In this document: positions 16,815 to 25,046 of the stretch, piece after piece
Layout: the number at the start of each line of letters is the position of its first letter
Numbering within the stretch: position 1 is the first letter of the stretch
From: an uncultured Lachnospiraceae bacterium
GTDB taxonomy: Bacteria > Bacillota > Clostridia > Lachnospirales > Lachnospiraceae
Direction: 5' to 3'
Length of the DNA: 64,000 nt
Assembly: GCA_947626775.1 (NCBI GenBank)
Contig: CANQTL010000006.1
Span: forward strand, 39,466-103,465
Made by a program: the position numbers and the translations under genes
Notes under the pieces: generated by a model
What the model saw: the letters and a program-made list of their open reading frames with translations, nothing else
What the model was told of the DNA's origin: nothing
The model's database searches: none

Positions 16815-18062
16815 ATGAGTAGCGAAATCAGAGACATTCATCTTGCCGAATCCGGCGAGAGGAAAATCGAGTGGGTGAAGCGCAACTGTGATCTGTTGCG
16901 CACCCTGGAGAAGGAATTTGCCGAGAGCAAGCCTTTCGCGGGTAAGAAGATCACGCTTTCCGTTCATTTGGAGGCGAAGACGGCGTATCTGTGCCTCGTG
17001 CTCGCCGCAGGCGGCGCGGACATGTATGTGACAGGTTCCAACCCGCTGTCCACTCAGGACGACGTGGCGGCTGCGCTTGTCAAGGCCGGGCTGGAGGTTC
17101 ATGCCTGGTACGGCGCCACGAACGAGGAGTACGAGACGCATATCCGCCACGCGCTGGAAGCGGGGCCGAACATTATCATTGACGACGGCGGCGATCTCGT
17201 CAACATGGTGCACAAGGAGATGCCGCAGCTGATCCCGAACATCATCGGCGGCTGTGAGGAGACGACTACCGGTATCATCCGTCTGGAGGCGATGAACAGG
17301 GCCGGGGAGCTGAAATTCCCGATGGTTCGCGTCAACAACGCGGCCTGCAAGCATTTCTTCGACAACAGATACGGCACAGGGCAGTCCGTGTGGGACGGTA
17401 TCAACAGAACGACGAACCTGATCGTGGCCGGCAAGATCGTGGTAGTTGCGGGTTACGGCTGGTGCGGCAAGGGCACGGCGATGCGGGCGAAAGGACTCGG
17501 CGCGAGAGTTATCGTGACGGAGATCGACCCCATCAAGGCGATTGAGGCTGTCATGGACGGTTTTGACGTCATGCCGATGAAAGAGGCGGCGAAGGTCGGA
17601 GACTTCTTTATCACCGTGACCGGCTGCGACGGCGTGATTGACAGGGAGGACTTCGCCGAGATGAAAGAGGGCGCAATCCTCTGCAACGCGGGACACTTTG
17701 ACTGTGAGATTGATATGGCCTGGCTCAAGGCGAACGCCGTGGAGCAGAAGGAGCAGCGCAAGAATATCATGGGCTATAAACTGCCTACGGGACAGTGGAT
17801 CTTCGTGCTGGCGGAGGGACGGCTTGTGAATCTGGCGGCGGGCGACGGGCATCCGGCGGAGATTATGGATATGAGCTTTGCGATCCAGGCGCTCTCCGCG
17901 AAATATCTTGTGGAGCACGGCGGCGAGCTTTCCGAGAAGCTGATCGACGTGCCAGAGGAAGTGGACAGAGATGTGGCGAAGCGCAAGCTGGCGTTCCTCG
18001 GCAAAGAGATCGACGTGCTCACGCCCGAGCAGGAGAAATATCTGAACAGCTATACGGTATAG
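16815..18062 (+). CDS. ahcY: Adenosylhomocysteinase
   Basis: A 415-aa NAD-dependent enzyme that splits S-adenosylhomocysteine into adenosine and homocysteine, clearing the by-product of methylation. It has the N-terminal SVHLEAKTAYL, the catalytic stretch GGCEETTTGIIRLEAM, the NAD-binding VVAGYGWCGKGTAMRAKGLG and CNAGHFDCEIDM. The C-terminus contains NLAAGDGHPAEIMDMSFAIQ and ends near NSYTV. The length matches the shorter bacterial/archaeal type. ATG after TAGGAGGAAAC. In this window it sits with an EAL-HDOD gene upstream; no methyl-cycle partners are adjacent. Confidence 0.97.
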   Translation: MSSEIRDIHLAESGERKIEWVKRNCDLLRTLEKEFAESKPFAGKKITLSVHLEAKTAYLCLVLAAGGADMYVTGSNPLSTQDDVAAALVKAGLEVHAWYGATNEEYETHIRHALEAGPNIIIDDGGDLVNMVHKEMPQLIPNIIGGCEETTTGIIRLEAMNRAGELKFPMVRVNNAACKHFFDNRYGTGQSVWDGINRTTNLIVAGKIVVVAGYGWCGKGTAMRAKGLGARVIVTEIDPIKAIEAVMDGFDVMPMKEAAKVGDFFITVTGCDGVIDREDFAEMKEGAILCNAGHFDCEIDMAWLKANAVEQKEQRKNIMGYKLPTGQWIFVLAEGRLVNLAAGDGHPAEIMDMSFAIQALSAKYLVEHGGELSEKLIDVPEEVDRDVAKRKLAFLGKEIDVLTPEQEKYLNSYTV

Positions 18063-18214
18063 AAGTTTTTCACAAAACGCCCTCTGCGCTTTGTTGCAAA
18101 AATGCCGAAAATCCTATAAATATTCGGAAAATACTTACTAAAACGAAAATATAGTGTTAAACTATATATAGTAATGGGGAATTGTCGGTATATAGGATCG
18201 AAGCGGAGGGAGCC

Positions 18215-18733
18215 ATGTTTAAGGAAGATCAACTGATTATGTGCGGCGGACACGGTGTCTGCCGCGTTGTTACCATTACGGACAATCCGATCGACCGATC
18301 GGATAAGGAACGCAAGTACTACGTATTGGAACCGGTCTTTGAGAAGGGCAGCACCGTCTATACGCCTGTCGATAACGACAAGGTGGTTATGCGCCGGATC
18401 ATGAACAGGCGGGAGGCGGAAGCGCTGGTAGATCAGATTACGGAGATCGAGACGGTCTGGATCCAGGAGGAGAAGAGCCGGGAGCAGATGTACAAGGAGG
18501 CGATCCGCACCTATGACTGCCAGAGTCTCGTGCGGATTATCAAGACGCTCTATCTGCGCAGACAGAGCCGCCTGAAAGAGGGCAAGAAAGTGCTGTCTTC
18601 GGATGAACAGTATCTGCACAAGGCGGAAGAGCTCCTCTACAGCGAGATGTCGCTCGCGCTCTCCATACCTAAGGAAGAGGTGGGAGCATATATCAAAAAA
18701 GCTGTTCGCGATAAGGAAAAGGTAACATCTTAA
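18215..18733 (+). CDS. CarD-family transcriptional regulator
   Basis: About 172 aa. The N-terminal Tudor-like RNA-polymerase-interacting domain is clear (FKEDQLIMCGGHGVCRVVTI, KYYVLEPVFEKGSTVYTPVD), followed by the helical DNA-binding part (NRREAEALVDQI; YDCQSLVRIIKTLYLRRQSR). CarD proteins bind RNA polymerase beta and modulate promoter opening, often at rRNA genes. ATG 18215 follows GGAGGGAGCC; upstream in-frame starts lack a ribosome site. A probable promoter TTACTA-N17-TAAACT lies about 50 nt upstream. It is ended by a strong hairpin at 18749. Confidence 0.9.
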   Translation: MFKEDQLIMCGGHGVCRVVTITDNPIDRSDKERKYYVLEPVFEKGSTVYTPVDNDKVVMRRIMNRREAEALVDQITEIETVWIQEEKSREQMYKEAIRTYDCQSLVRIIKTLYLRRQSRLKEGKKVLSSDEQYLHKAEELLYSEMSLALSIPKEEVGAYIKKAVRDKEKVTS

Positions 18734-18748
18734 AAATGAGCAAAATAT

Positions 18749-18774
18749 AAGAGCCGGGCGTTGTCCCGGCTCTT
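18749..18774 (+). terminator. Bidirectional terminator between carD-like and comFB-like genes
   Basis: A perfect 10-bp stem (AAGAGCCGGG with CCCGGCTCTT) with a 6-nt loop lies between two convergent genes and can serve both. Confidence 0.75.
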
Positions 18775-18818
18775 GGTTCGCTCTGTGGGAATTTTGTATG
18801 GTATGTATCTGCGGTGCC

Positions 18819-19091
18819 TTACGTGTCGTGTTTGGGATGCGCGCTGATAATATTGATCGCGTTCATAACGGTCGTCATGACCTCTACTTCCGCCTGCTGT
18901 GAAGAATTGTTCAGCTTCTGGAAAAGAGCGCCGGTATTGGTCCGCACATACTGCGGCGTCAGTCTGTTGAGCGCGAAAGACGCCATATCCAGACGGCATT
19001 TTTCACAGGAACAGACATTCGGCATGGTGGGAAGTATCTTGTTGAGCTGATATTCCACAGCCTCCTCCATCATATTTTTCAAACCTTCCAT
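18819..19091 (-). CDS. ComFB-family protein
   Basis: A 90-aa protein: MEGLKNMMEEAVEYQLNKIL, then CSCEKCRLDMASFALNRLTP and a C-terminal helical part. The CxCxxC arrangement and the DxxxxALN..P.Y pattern are the signature of the late-competence ComFB family, which in cyanobacteria has been linked to cyclic dinucleotide binding. ATG 19091 is preceded by GAGGAGG. It stands alone between a terminator and a divergent transporter gene. Function in this organism unknown. Confidence 0.8.
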   Translation of the reverse strand: MEGLKNMMEEAVEYQLNKILPTMPNVCSCEKCRLDMASFALNRLTPQYVRTNTGALFQKLNNSSQQAEVEVMTTVMNAINIISAHPKHDT

Positions 19092-19275
19092 CGAAGAATC
19101 CTCCTCTTTTGTCTGAAAACGACAAAGCACACACATAACATGTTAATACATTTTGACGCAATAATCAATTATTATTTTCGGCGGAGAATGTTTTTCGCCT
19201 TGCAATTTACAGACAGAAACGGTATTCTAGTGAGTAAAGCGATTGGAGCCACAACATAAGGAAGCGAAGTAGAGC

Positions 19276-20118
19276 ATGACGGATGTAATCATAGACAGTC
19301 TGACAGACAGCATCAAGCTGCTGCCCTTTCTGTTCCTCACATACCTTGCCATGGAGTATCTGGAGCACAGAGCCGGGGCGAAGATGCAGGCGGCGATCCG
19401 CAGCGCGGGCAAAGGCGGGCCTTTTCTCGGCGCTTTTCTCGGCGTCTTTCCGCAGTGCGGTTTCTCGGCGGCGGCCTCCAATCTGTACGCGGGAGGGATT
19501 ATCACGATGGGAACGCTGATGGCGGTGTTTCTGTCTACCTCCGATGAGATGCTTCCTATTATGATATCCGAGAATGCCGGGATCGGCCTGATGGCCAGAG
19601 TGCTCGGCGTGAAATTTGTCGTCGCTGCCGCCGCGGGTCTGGCGATTGACCGTATCTTTCGCCAAAACAGGGGCGAGGTGAAGATTGATCATCTCTGCGA
19701 ACAGCGCCGCTGCCATTGTGAGAATGGCATCTGGAAGTCTGCGCTGCACCATACGATCGAGATTTTTCTCTATATCCTGCTGATTTCTCTGGCGCTGAAT
19801 CTTGTGATCGCATGGGTAGGAGAAGAGGCGCTTGGCAGTCTGATCCTGGACCGGCCGATTCTGGGACCGGCGGTTGCGGGGCTGATCGGACTGATCCCGA
19901 ACTGTGCGGCCTCCGTGATTGTCACGCAGCTGTATCTGGACGGGGTGCTGGGGGCGGGCGCGATGATTGCCGGCCTGCTGTCCGGAACAGGGGTCGGTCT
20001 GCTGGTGCTGCTGCGGGTGAACGACGACCGCAGGGAGAATCTTCGTCTGACCGGGCTGCTCTATCTGATCGGCGTGGCGGCGGGAATCGCTGTGGAAGCG
20101 CTCGGCATTGTTTTTTGA
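19276..20118 (+). CDS. Putative heavy-metal/manganese exporter (ArsP_2-type permease)
   Basis: A 280-aa integral membrane protein with about eight to ten hydrophobic segments. A duplicated motif, GVFPQCGFSAAASNLYAGG (first half) and GLIPNCAASVIVTQLYLDGV (second half), shows an internal repeat; each half has a P-x-C motif in the membrane, as expected of the 10-TM ArsP_2 / putative manganese transporter family. A cytoplasmic loop with Cys and His (HLCEQRRCHCENG) may bind metal. The substrate is not established by sequence. Monocistronic; the convergent tRNA-Lys follows it. Confidence 0.8.
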   Translation: MTDVIIDSLTDSIKLLPFLFLTYLAMEYLEHRAGAKMQAAIRSAGKGGPFLGAFLGVFPQCGFSAAASNLYAGGIITMGTLMAVFLSTSDEMLPIMISENAGIGLMARVLGVKFVVAAAAGLAIDRIFRQNRGEVKIDHLCEQRRCHCENGIWKSALHHTIEIFLYILLISLALNLVIAWVGEEALGSLILDRPILGPAVAGLIGLIPNCAASVIVTQLYLDGVLGAGAMIAGLLSGTGVGLLVLLRVNDDRRENLRLTGLLYLIGVAAGIAVEALGIVF

Positions 20119-20172
20119 ACAAAAAAAGAACCGACCCCGGAGCGCGATCACTCCAAAATCAGTCCTTATAAG

Positions 20173-20245
20173 TGCACCGCCAGGGGCTCGAACCCTGGAC
20201 ACCCTGATTAAGAGTCAGGTGCTCTACCAACTGAGCTAGCGGTGC
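20173..20245 (-). tRNA. tRNA-Lys (anticodon CTT)
   Basis: Cloverleaf on the minus strand: acceptor GCACCGC pairs with GCGGTGC, D arm AGCTCAGTTGGTAGAGC, anticodon stem-loop CCTGACTCTTAATCAGG with CTT at the anticodon, and T arm CCAGGGTTCGAGCCCTGG. The discriminator is A and CCA is not encoded. Confidence 0.95.
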
Positions 20246-20284
20246 GTGTTTGATATGCGCGTGCCGTTCCAACACGCAAGAGTT

Positions 20285-20313
20285 ATTATAGTATAATGTT
20301 ATTTGCATTGCAA
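20285..20313 (-). promoter_or_regulatory. Promoter of tRNA-Lys
   Basis: On the minus strand TTGCAA (20313-20308), a 17-nt spacer and TATAAT (20290-20285), 39 nt upstream of the tRNA 5' end. Confidence 0.65.
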
Positions 20314-20371
20314 GACTTTTTTTGAGAAATTTTTGGGACATATTTTTTTGACGGATTCGGAGGAATGGATC

Positions 20372-21142
20372 GTGATTTTTGAAAGCCATGCGCATTATGA
20401 CGACGAGGTGTTCGACGAGGACAGAGAGGAGCTGCTGCGCTCGCTGGGGGAGCACGGGATCGGATATGTGATCAACGTGGGATCAAGCATTGAGAACTGC
20501 AGGCGCACGCTGGCGCTGACAGAACAGTATTCTTTTGTGTACGGCGCCATGGGCGTGCATCCCAGCGAGACCGGGGAACTTGACGAGGAGAATTTCGCGT
20601 GGCTCAGAGCGCAGTGCGCCGCGCCCAAGATCGTGGCGGTGGGCGAGATCGGTCTGGATTATCACTGGCAGGAGCCGGAAGCCTCCGTGCAGAAGAAATG
20701 GTTTGAGAGACAGCTGGAACTGGCGAAAGACACGGGCCTTCCGGTGATCATTCACTCCCGGGACGCCGCGAAAGACACGCTGGATATTCTGCGGGCGCAC
20801 GGCGCGGAGGAGATTGGCGGCGTGATCCACTGCTTCTCTTACGCGAAGGAGATGGCGCGGGAATACCTGGAGATGGGGTATTACTTTGGGATCGGCGGGG
20901 TAGTTACATTTAAGAATGCGAAGAAGCTGAAAGAGGCCGTGCAGTATATTCCGATGGACAGAATCCTTCTGGAGACGGACAGCCCGTATCTGGCGCCGGA
21001 GCCGAACCGCGGACAGCGCAACTCGTCGCTGAACCTCCCCTATGTGGTACAGGCGATCGCGGCGCTGAAAGGGATCGGCTGCGAAGAGGTGGAAGAGATT
21101 ACGAGCGGCAATGCGAAACGGCTGTTTGGCATAGGGCAGTAA
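20372..21142 (+). CDS. tatD: TatD-family deoxyribonuclease
   Basis: About 256 aa, metal-dependent hydrolase of the TatD family. The start FESHAHYDDEVF carries the metal-binding HxH. GAMGVHPSETG, VAVGEIGLDYHW, PVIIHSRDA, GVIHCFSY and LLETDSPYLAPEPNRG follow in order with all ligands present. I chose GTG 20372 because GGAGG lies about 7 nt upstream and because family members begin right at this position. It is followed by rsmA 55 nt downstream, the usual tatD-rsmA pairing in Firmicutes. Confidence 0.95.
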   Translation: MIFESHAHYDDEVFDEDREELLRSLGEHGIGYVINVGSSIENCRRTLALTEQYSFVYGAMGVHPSETGELDEENFAWLRAQCAAPKIVAVGEIGLDYHWQEPEASVQKKWFERQLELAKDTGLPVIIHSRDAAKDTLDILRAHGAEEIGGVIHCFSYAKEMAREYLEMGYYFGIGGVVTFKNAKKLKEAVQYIPMDRILLETDSPYLAPEPNRGQRNSSLNLPYVVQAIAALKGIGCEEVEEITSGNAKRLFGIGQ

Positions 21143-21197
21143 GCCGGCGCATGACGATGCCCCGGATCATGCCGGACAGGCGGGAAATGGAGGTTCT

Positions 21198-22064
21198 ATG
21201 GCGACGCTGGGAAACAGGAGAAGCACGGCGGAGATCATACAGAGATACGGTTTTGATGTTCGGAAAAAGTACGGGCAGAATTTTCTCATAGACAACGGCG
21301 TATTGGATCGGATCGTGGAAGCAGCAGAGCTGACGGAAGCAGACTGCGTCCTGGAGATCGGGCCGGGCATTGGCACGCTGACGCAGCGGCTCGCGGAGGA
21401 GGCGGGAGAGGTCGTCGCGGTGGAGATCGACAGGGAACTGATTCCGATTCTGCAGGAGACGCTGGCGGACTACGGCAACGTGACGGTTCTCAACGAGGAT
21501 ATCCTGAAGACGGACATCTGCGGGATCGCACAGCAGCACGGCGGCAGACCGTTAAAGGTTGTGGCGAATCTTCCGTATTATATTACGACGCCGATCATCA
21601 TGGCGCTTTTGGAGAGCCGCGCCCCGATAAAGAGCATAACGGTCATGGTGCAGAGAGAAGTGGCGGACCGCATGCGCGTTGGCCCGGGATCCAAAGAGTA
21701 CGGAGCGCTGTCCCTGGCGGTACAGTATTATGCGAAGCCGGAGATCGTCGCACAGGCGCCCGCGTCCTGCTTCCTGCCGAGGCCGAAGGTTGACAGCACG
21801 GTGATCAGACTAACGCGCTATGAACAGCCGCCGGTAAAGACGAGGGATGAGGACTGGCTTTTCGCCGTGATCCGCGCCTCTTTTAATCAGCGCAGGAAGA
21901 CGCTGGCGAACGGGTTGGCGAACGCCGGCGGTCTCGGGCTGCGCAGACAACAGGTGGAGGAGGTTCTCGCCGATATGGGGCTTCCGGCAGCGGTGCGCGG
22001 CGAAACATTGACATTAGAACGGTTTGCCGAACTTTCCGACAGGCTTTACGAACTTCGCGCATAG
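21198..22064 (+). CDS. rsmA: 16S rRNA dimethyladenosine transferase RsmA (KsgA)
   Basis: A 288-aa SAM-dependent methyltransferase that dimethylates two adjacent adenosines near the 3' end of 16S rRNA. Visible are KKYGQNFLID, motif I LEIGPGIGTLTQRLAEEA, the acidic loop VAVEIDRELIP, the catalytic NLPYYITTPI and the C-terminal FNQRRKTLANGL. Length is standard. ATG preceded by AAATGGAGG. It probably forms an operon with tatD. Confidence 0.97.
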   Translation: MATLGNRRSTAEIIQRYGFDVRKKYGQNFLIDNGVLDRIVEAAELTEADCVLEIGPGIGTLTQRLAEEAGEVVAVEIDRELIPILQETLADYGNVTVLNEDILKTDICGIAQQHGGRPLKVVANLPYYITTPIIMALLESRAPIKSITVMVQREVADRMRVGPGSKEYGALSLAVQYYAKPEIVAQAPASCFLPRPKVDSTVIRLTRYEQPPVKTRDEDWLFAVIRASFNQRRKTLANGLANAGGLGLRRQQVEEVLADMGLPAAVRGETLTLERFAELSDRLYELRA

Positions 22065-22307
22065 AATCGTTTTTGGAAAAATATACAAGATAAGGTAATA
22101 AACTATCGTGGCATCTCCATATGTTGGTGTATTTTTAACAGAAAGTTTTCCGAATGGGGATGCTATTTTTATGTTTATTTTATTTACATTAACATGCGGC
22201 TATGGTAAACTTAAACAGTGAAAATAGGCATATTATACGGAAAAGTGTGCGAAAATGCGGCGTAAAATGCCGGATGGCCGCGGGAATACGATAATGAGGT
22301 GACTACC

Positions 22308-25025
22308 TTGGATAAGTATGAATACAAAGTACGGGCCGACGAGATCAAGACGCTGATCTCGGAAGGAGAGTTTGCGGAAGCCGTCAGTATTGCCGATACG
22401 ATAGACTGGCGCAGGGTCAAGAGCGTAATGATGCTCTGTACGATCAGTGATTTATATAAAATCAACAGAAGGTATCAGGAGAGCAGGGATATCCTGCTCC
22501 TTGCCTACGAGAAGCATCCTACGGGACGGCTGATCCTCTATTCGCTGTGCGAGCTTTCCATCAAGCTGGAAGACTATTTACAGGCGATCAAGTACTTTGA
22601 AGATTTCGTGCAGGTCGCTCCGAAAGATACGGGGCGGTATATTTTGCAGTACCGGCTCTATGAGGCGCAGGACGTTGGCCTGGAAGAGCGAATTGCGGTG
22701 CTGGAGGAGTTTAAAAAGCGCGATTACAGGGAGAAATGGGCCTATGAGCTGGCTTATCTGTATCATCGGATCGGGCTTGCGACCAAATGCGTGGAGGAAT
22801 GCGACGAGATGTTCCTCTGGTTCGGAGAGGGCAAGTATGTCGTCAAGGCGCTGGAACTGAAAGCGCTCCATGAACCGCTGAACGAGGACCAGCGGGCCAA
22901 ATACGACGAGTGGGTCAAAGCGCGCGAGACGCCGGAAGATGAGCCGGAAACGGATGAACCGGAGGAAAATGACGAAGAGGAAGGCGTGTCCGGCGATACG
23001 CAGATTGCGGGCAGAATTTCCCGCGCGGCGGACGACGACCGGGAGGTTCCCACAGTGCCGACCACGGAACTCCCGGAAGTCAAGACGATGGATCTGGGAC
23101 AGTACAATACGATCAACCTACAGATGGCGCTGGCGGAGAGCATGAAGGAGATTCTGGACGAGGAAGCGCCGCAGGAGACGGTTGAGGAAGAGGCCGGCGC
23201 GGAAACGGAGGACAGAAACAGGGACGCCGCTGGGGAATCTGACGGCGACAGCAATAATAATATAGAAAGCACCGAAGCGGAGAGGGCAGAAGAGCCGGCG
23301 GATGATCTGGAGCCGGAGGACGAAGAGGAGGAGCTGGAAGACGCTGTGACTGCCTCGCTGATCGCGCCGCTTTTGGAGGAGACGGAGGAACTGCCGGCGC
23401 CCGGGGAAGTTGAGCGGCAGCTTCAGTCGTCCTCTATCGTCCAATTCCCGGAGCAGCCGAAGTCTGTCCGGGAGGAGAGCGCAGCGCAGCGGGAGGCGCC
23501 GCCCGCGGCGCAGGAAAGGCCGAAGACCATGAGTACGGACGAGCTGAAGCAGATCGGAAGCCAGCTCGCCACGGAGGATACGGTTTCCTTTGACGCGCAG
23601 CAGATTGTGGAGCAGATGAAGCAGGAAGCGCAGCGGGCGGCTGTCTCGCCGGGGGAAATGCTCACGCCTCTGAATGCGTCGCCTTCGCGGTATGATAATT
23701 TCCTGTCACAGGAATATGACGGGCAGATCAGTCTTGTCGTGCCCGAGGCTGCCCGGGTGGAAAAGCAGATCACCGGACAACTCAGCATAGACGATATTAT
23801 GGCCGAGTGGGAAGAGATGAAGCGGACGAGCCAGGAGCGGCGCATGGAGGAAGTGCGCCAGCGGATTCTGGCGCATACGGGCAATCTCTTCGCGGATTTT
23901 GACGAGGCGACGAAAAACGGCCTCCTGGAGGAGCTGGAGCGCGCGTTCGTGGCTGCGATTATGAAAGATTCCGGCAAGAAGGCGCCAATCAAGAAAGTTA
24001 TTCTGCCGGATGACGACGAGAAGATTAACTCTGCGATGGATGTGGTGAAGTCGGAGGCCGAGCAGCTTGCGGTGAAGGCGGCGGCATCAAAGAAGCAGGC
24101 CGGGGAAGAGAGCGGGGACGCGGAGGAGCCGGAAAAGATAGAGGAGCCCGCCGGCACGCAGCCTGAGAGCGAAAGCGGCAAGGCGGAAACTCCGGAATCG
24201 GAGCCGGAGCAGACGAAAGAGGAGGAAGAGACTTCGGTTCGGGAAGAGGAGCAGCCGGAGCCGAATCTGCAGGACCGCGAACTGACGGCGGAGGAACAGG
24301 AACTGTTCGGACAGTTTACGCATCACCGCAGATCCAGGCGGCAGCTGGTACATGCGCTGGACAATATGAGTCTCGCGTCCTGCACGGGCAATATCATCGT
24401 TTCCGGCGAGGAGGAGATTACCACGCTGACGCTGGCCAAGGCGCTGATCAAGGAGATGCAGAACAACGACAGCAATTTCTCGGGCAAGGTGGCGAAGGTG
24501 TCGGCCAATGTCCTGAACAAAAAGGATGTGGCGGAAACTTTTGCGAGATTGGACAACGGCGCGCTCATTATTGAGAAAGCCTCGCGTCTGAAACCGCTCA
24601 CGATCTCCAAGATGACGAAGACTCTGGACAAGGACAACATGGGGCTGCTGCTCATTCTGATCGACAAGAAACAGAACATCAATCAGATGCTCGCCGATCA
24701 TGAGGAGCTGAACAATAATTTCAATCTGCGCATCGACATAGAACCGCTGAACGCCGAGTCGCTGGTAGCGTACGCGAAGCAGTATGCGGAGGAGCAGGAA
24801 TACTCGATTGACGAGTTCGGTATCCTCGCGCTCCATACGAGGATCGCGGACCGGCAGACGAGCGATCATGAAGTGACTCTGGCGGAAGTCAGAGATCTGG
24901 TCGACGAGGCGATCGAGTACGCCAACAAAAAAACGCCGAAACATTTTATGGATATTTTGCTGGCAAAGCGGTATGATGAAGATGACATGATTATATTGCG
25001 GGAAAAAGATTTTATGCATTATTAA
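22308..25025 (+). CDS. Large TPR protein with acidic linker and degenerate AAA-like C-terminus
   Basis: About 905 aa, not assigned to a named family. Residues 1-170 contain TPR-like helical repeats (EFAEAVSIADTIDWRRVKS, KINRRYQESRDILLLAYEKH). Residues about 200-400 and 590-660 are very acidic low-complexity linkers rich in Glu and Pro. The C-terminal ~220 residues resemble an AAA+ module (NIIVSGEEEITTLTLAKALI, then GALIIEKASRL and MGLLLILIDKK), but the P-loop lacks the GK[ST], so ATP binding is doubtful. I prefer the TTG start at 22308, with GAGGTGA upstream; GTG 22299 is possible. It lies 21 nt before glgB, suggesting a shared transcript. Function unknown; a scaffold role is inference. Confidence 0.75.
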   Translation: MDKYEYKVRADEIKTLISEGEFAEAVSIADTIDWRRVKSVMMLCTISDLYKINRRYQESRDILLLAYEKHPTGRLILYSLCELSIKLEDYLQAIKYFEDFVQVAPKDTGRYILQYRLYEAQDVGLEERIAVLEEFKKRDYREKWAYELAYLYHRIGLATKCVEECDEMFLWFGEGKYVVKALELKALHEPLNEDQRAKYDEWVKARETPEDEPETDEPEENDEEEGVSGDTQIAGRISRAADDDREVPTVPTTELPEVKTMDLGQYNTINLQMALAESMKEILDEEAPQETVEEEAGAETEDRNRDAAGESDGDSNNNIESTEAERAEEPADDLEPEDEEEELEDAVTASLIAPLLEETEELPAPGEVERQLQSSSIVQFPEQPKSVREESAAQREAPPAAQERPKTMSTDELKQIGSQLATEDTVSFDAQQIVEQMKQEAQRAAVSPGEMLTPLNASPSRYDNFLSQEYDGQISLVVPEAARVEKQITGQLSIDDIMAEWEEMKRTSQERRMEEVRQRILAHTGNLFADFDEATKNGLLEELERAFVAAIMKDSGKKAPIKKVILPDDDEKINSAMDVVKSEAEQLAVKAAASKKQAGEESGDAEEPEKIEEPAGTQPESESGKAETPESEPEQTKEEEETSVREEEQPEPNLQDRELTAEEQELFGQFTHHRRSRRQLVHALDNMSLASCTGNIIVSGEEEITTLTLAKALIKEMQNNDSNFSGKVAKVSANVLNKKDVAETFARLDNGALIIEKASRLKPLTISKMTKTLDKDNMGLLLILIDKKQNINQMLADHEELNNNFNLRIDIEPLNAESLVAYAKQYAEEQEYSIDEFGILALHTRIADRQTSDHEVTLAEVRDLVDEAIEYANKKTPKHFMDILLAKRYDEDDMIILREKDFMHY

Positions 25026-25046
25026 CAAAGTAAGAGGGGGACGCTT

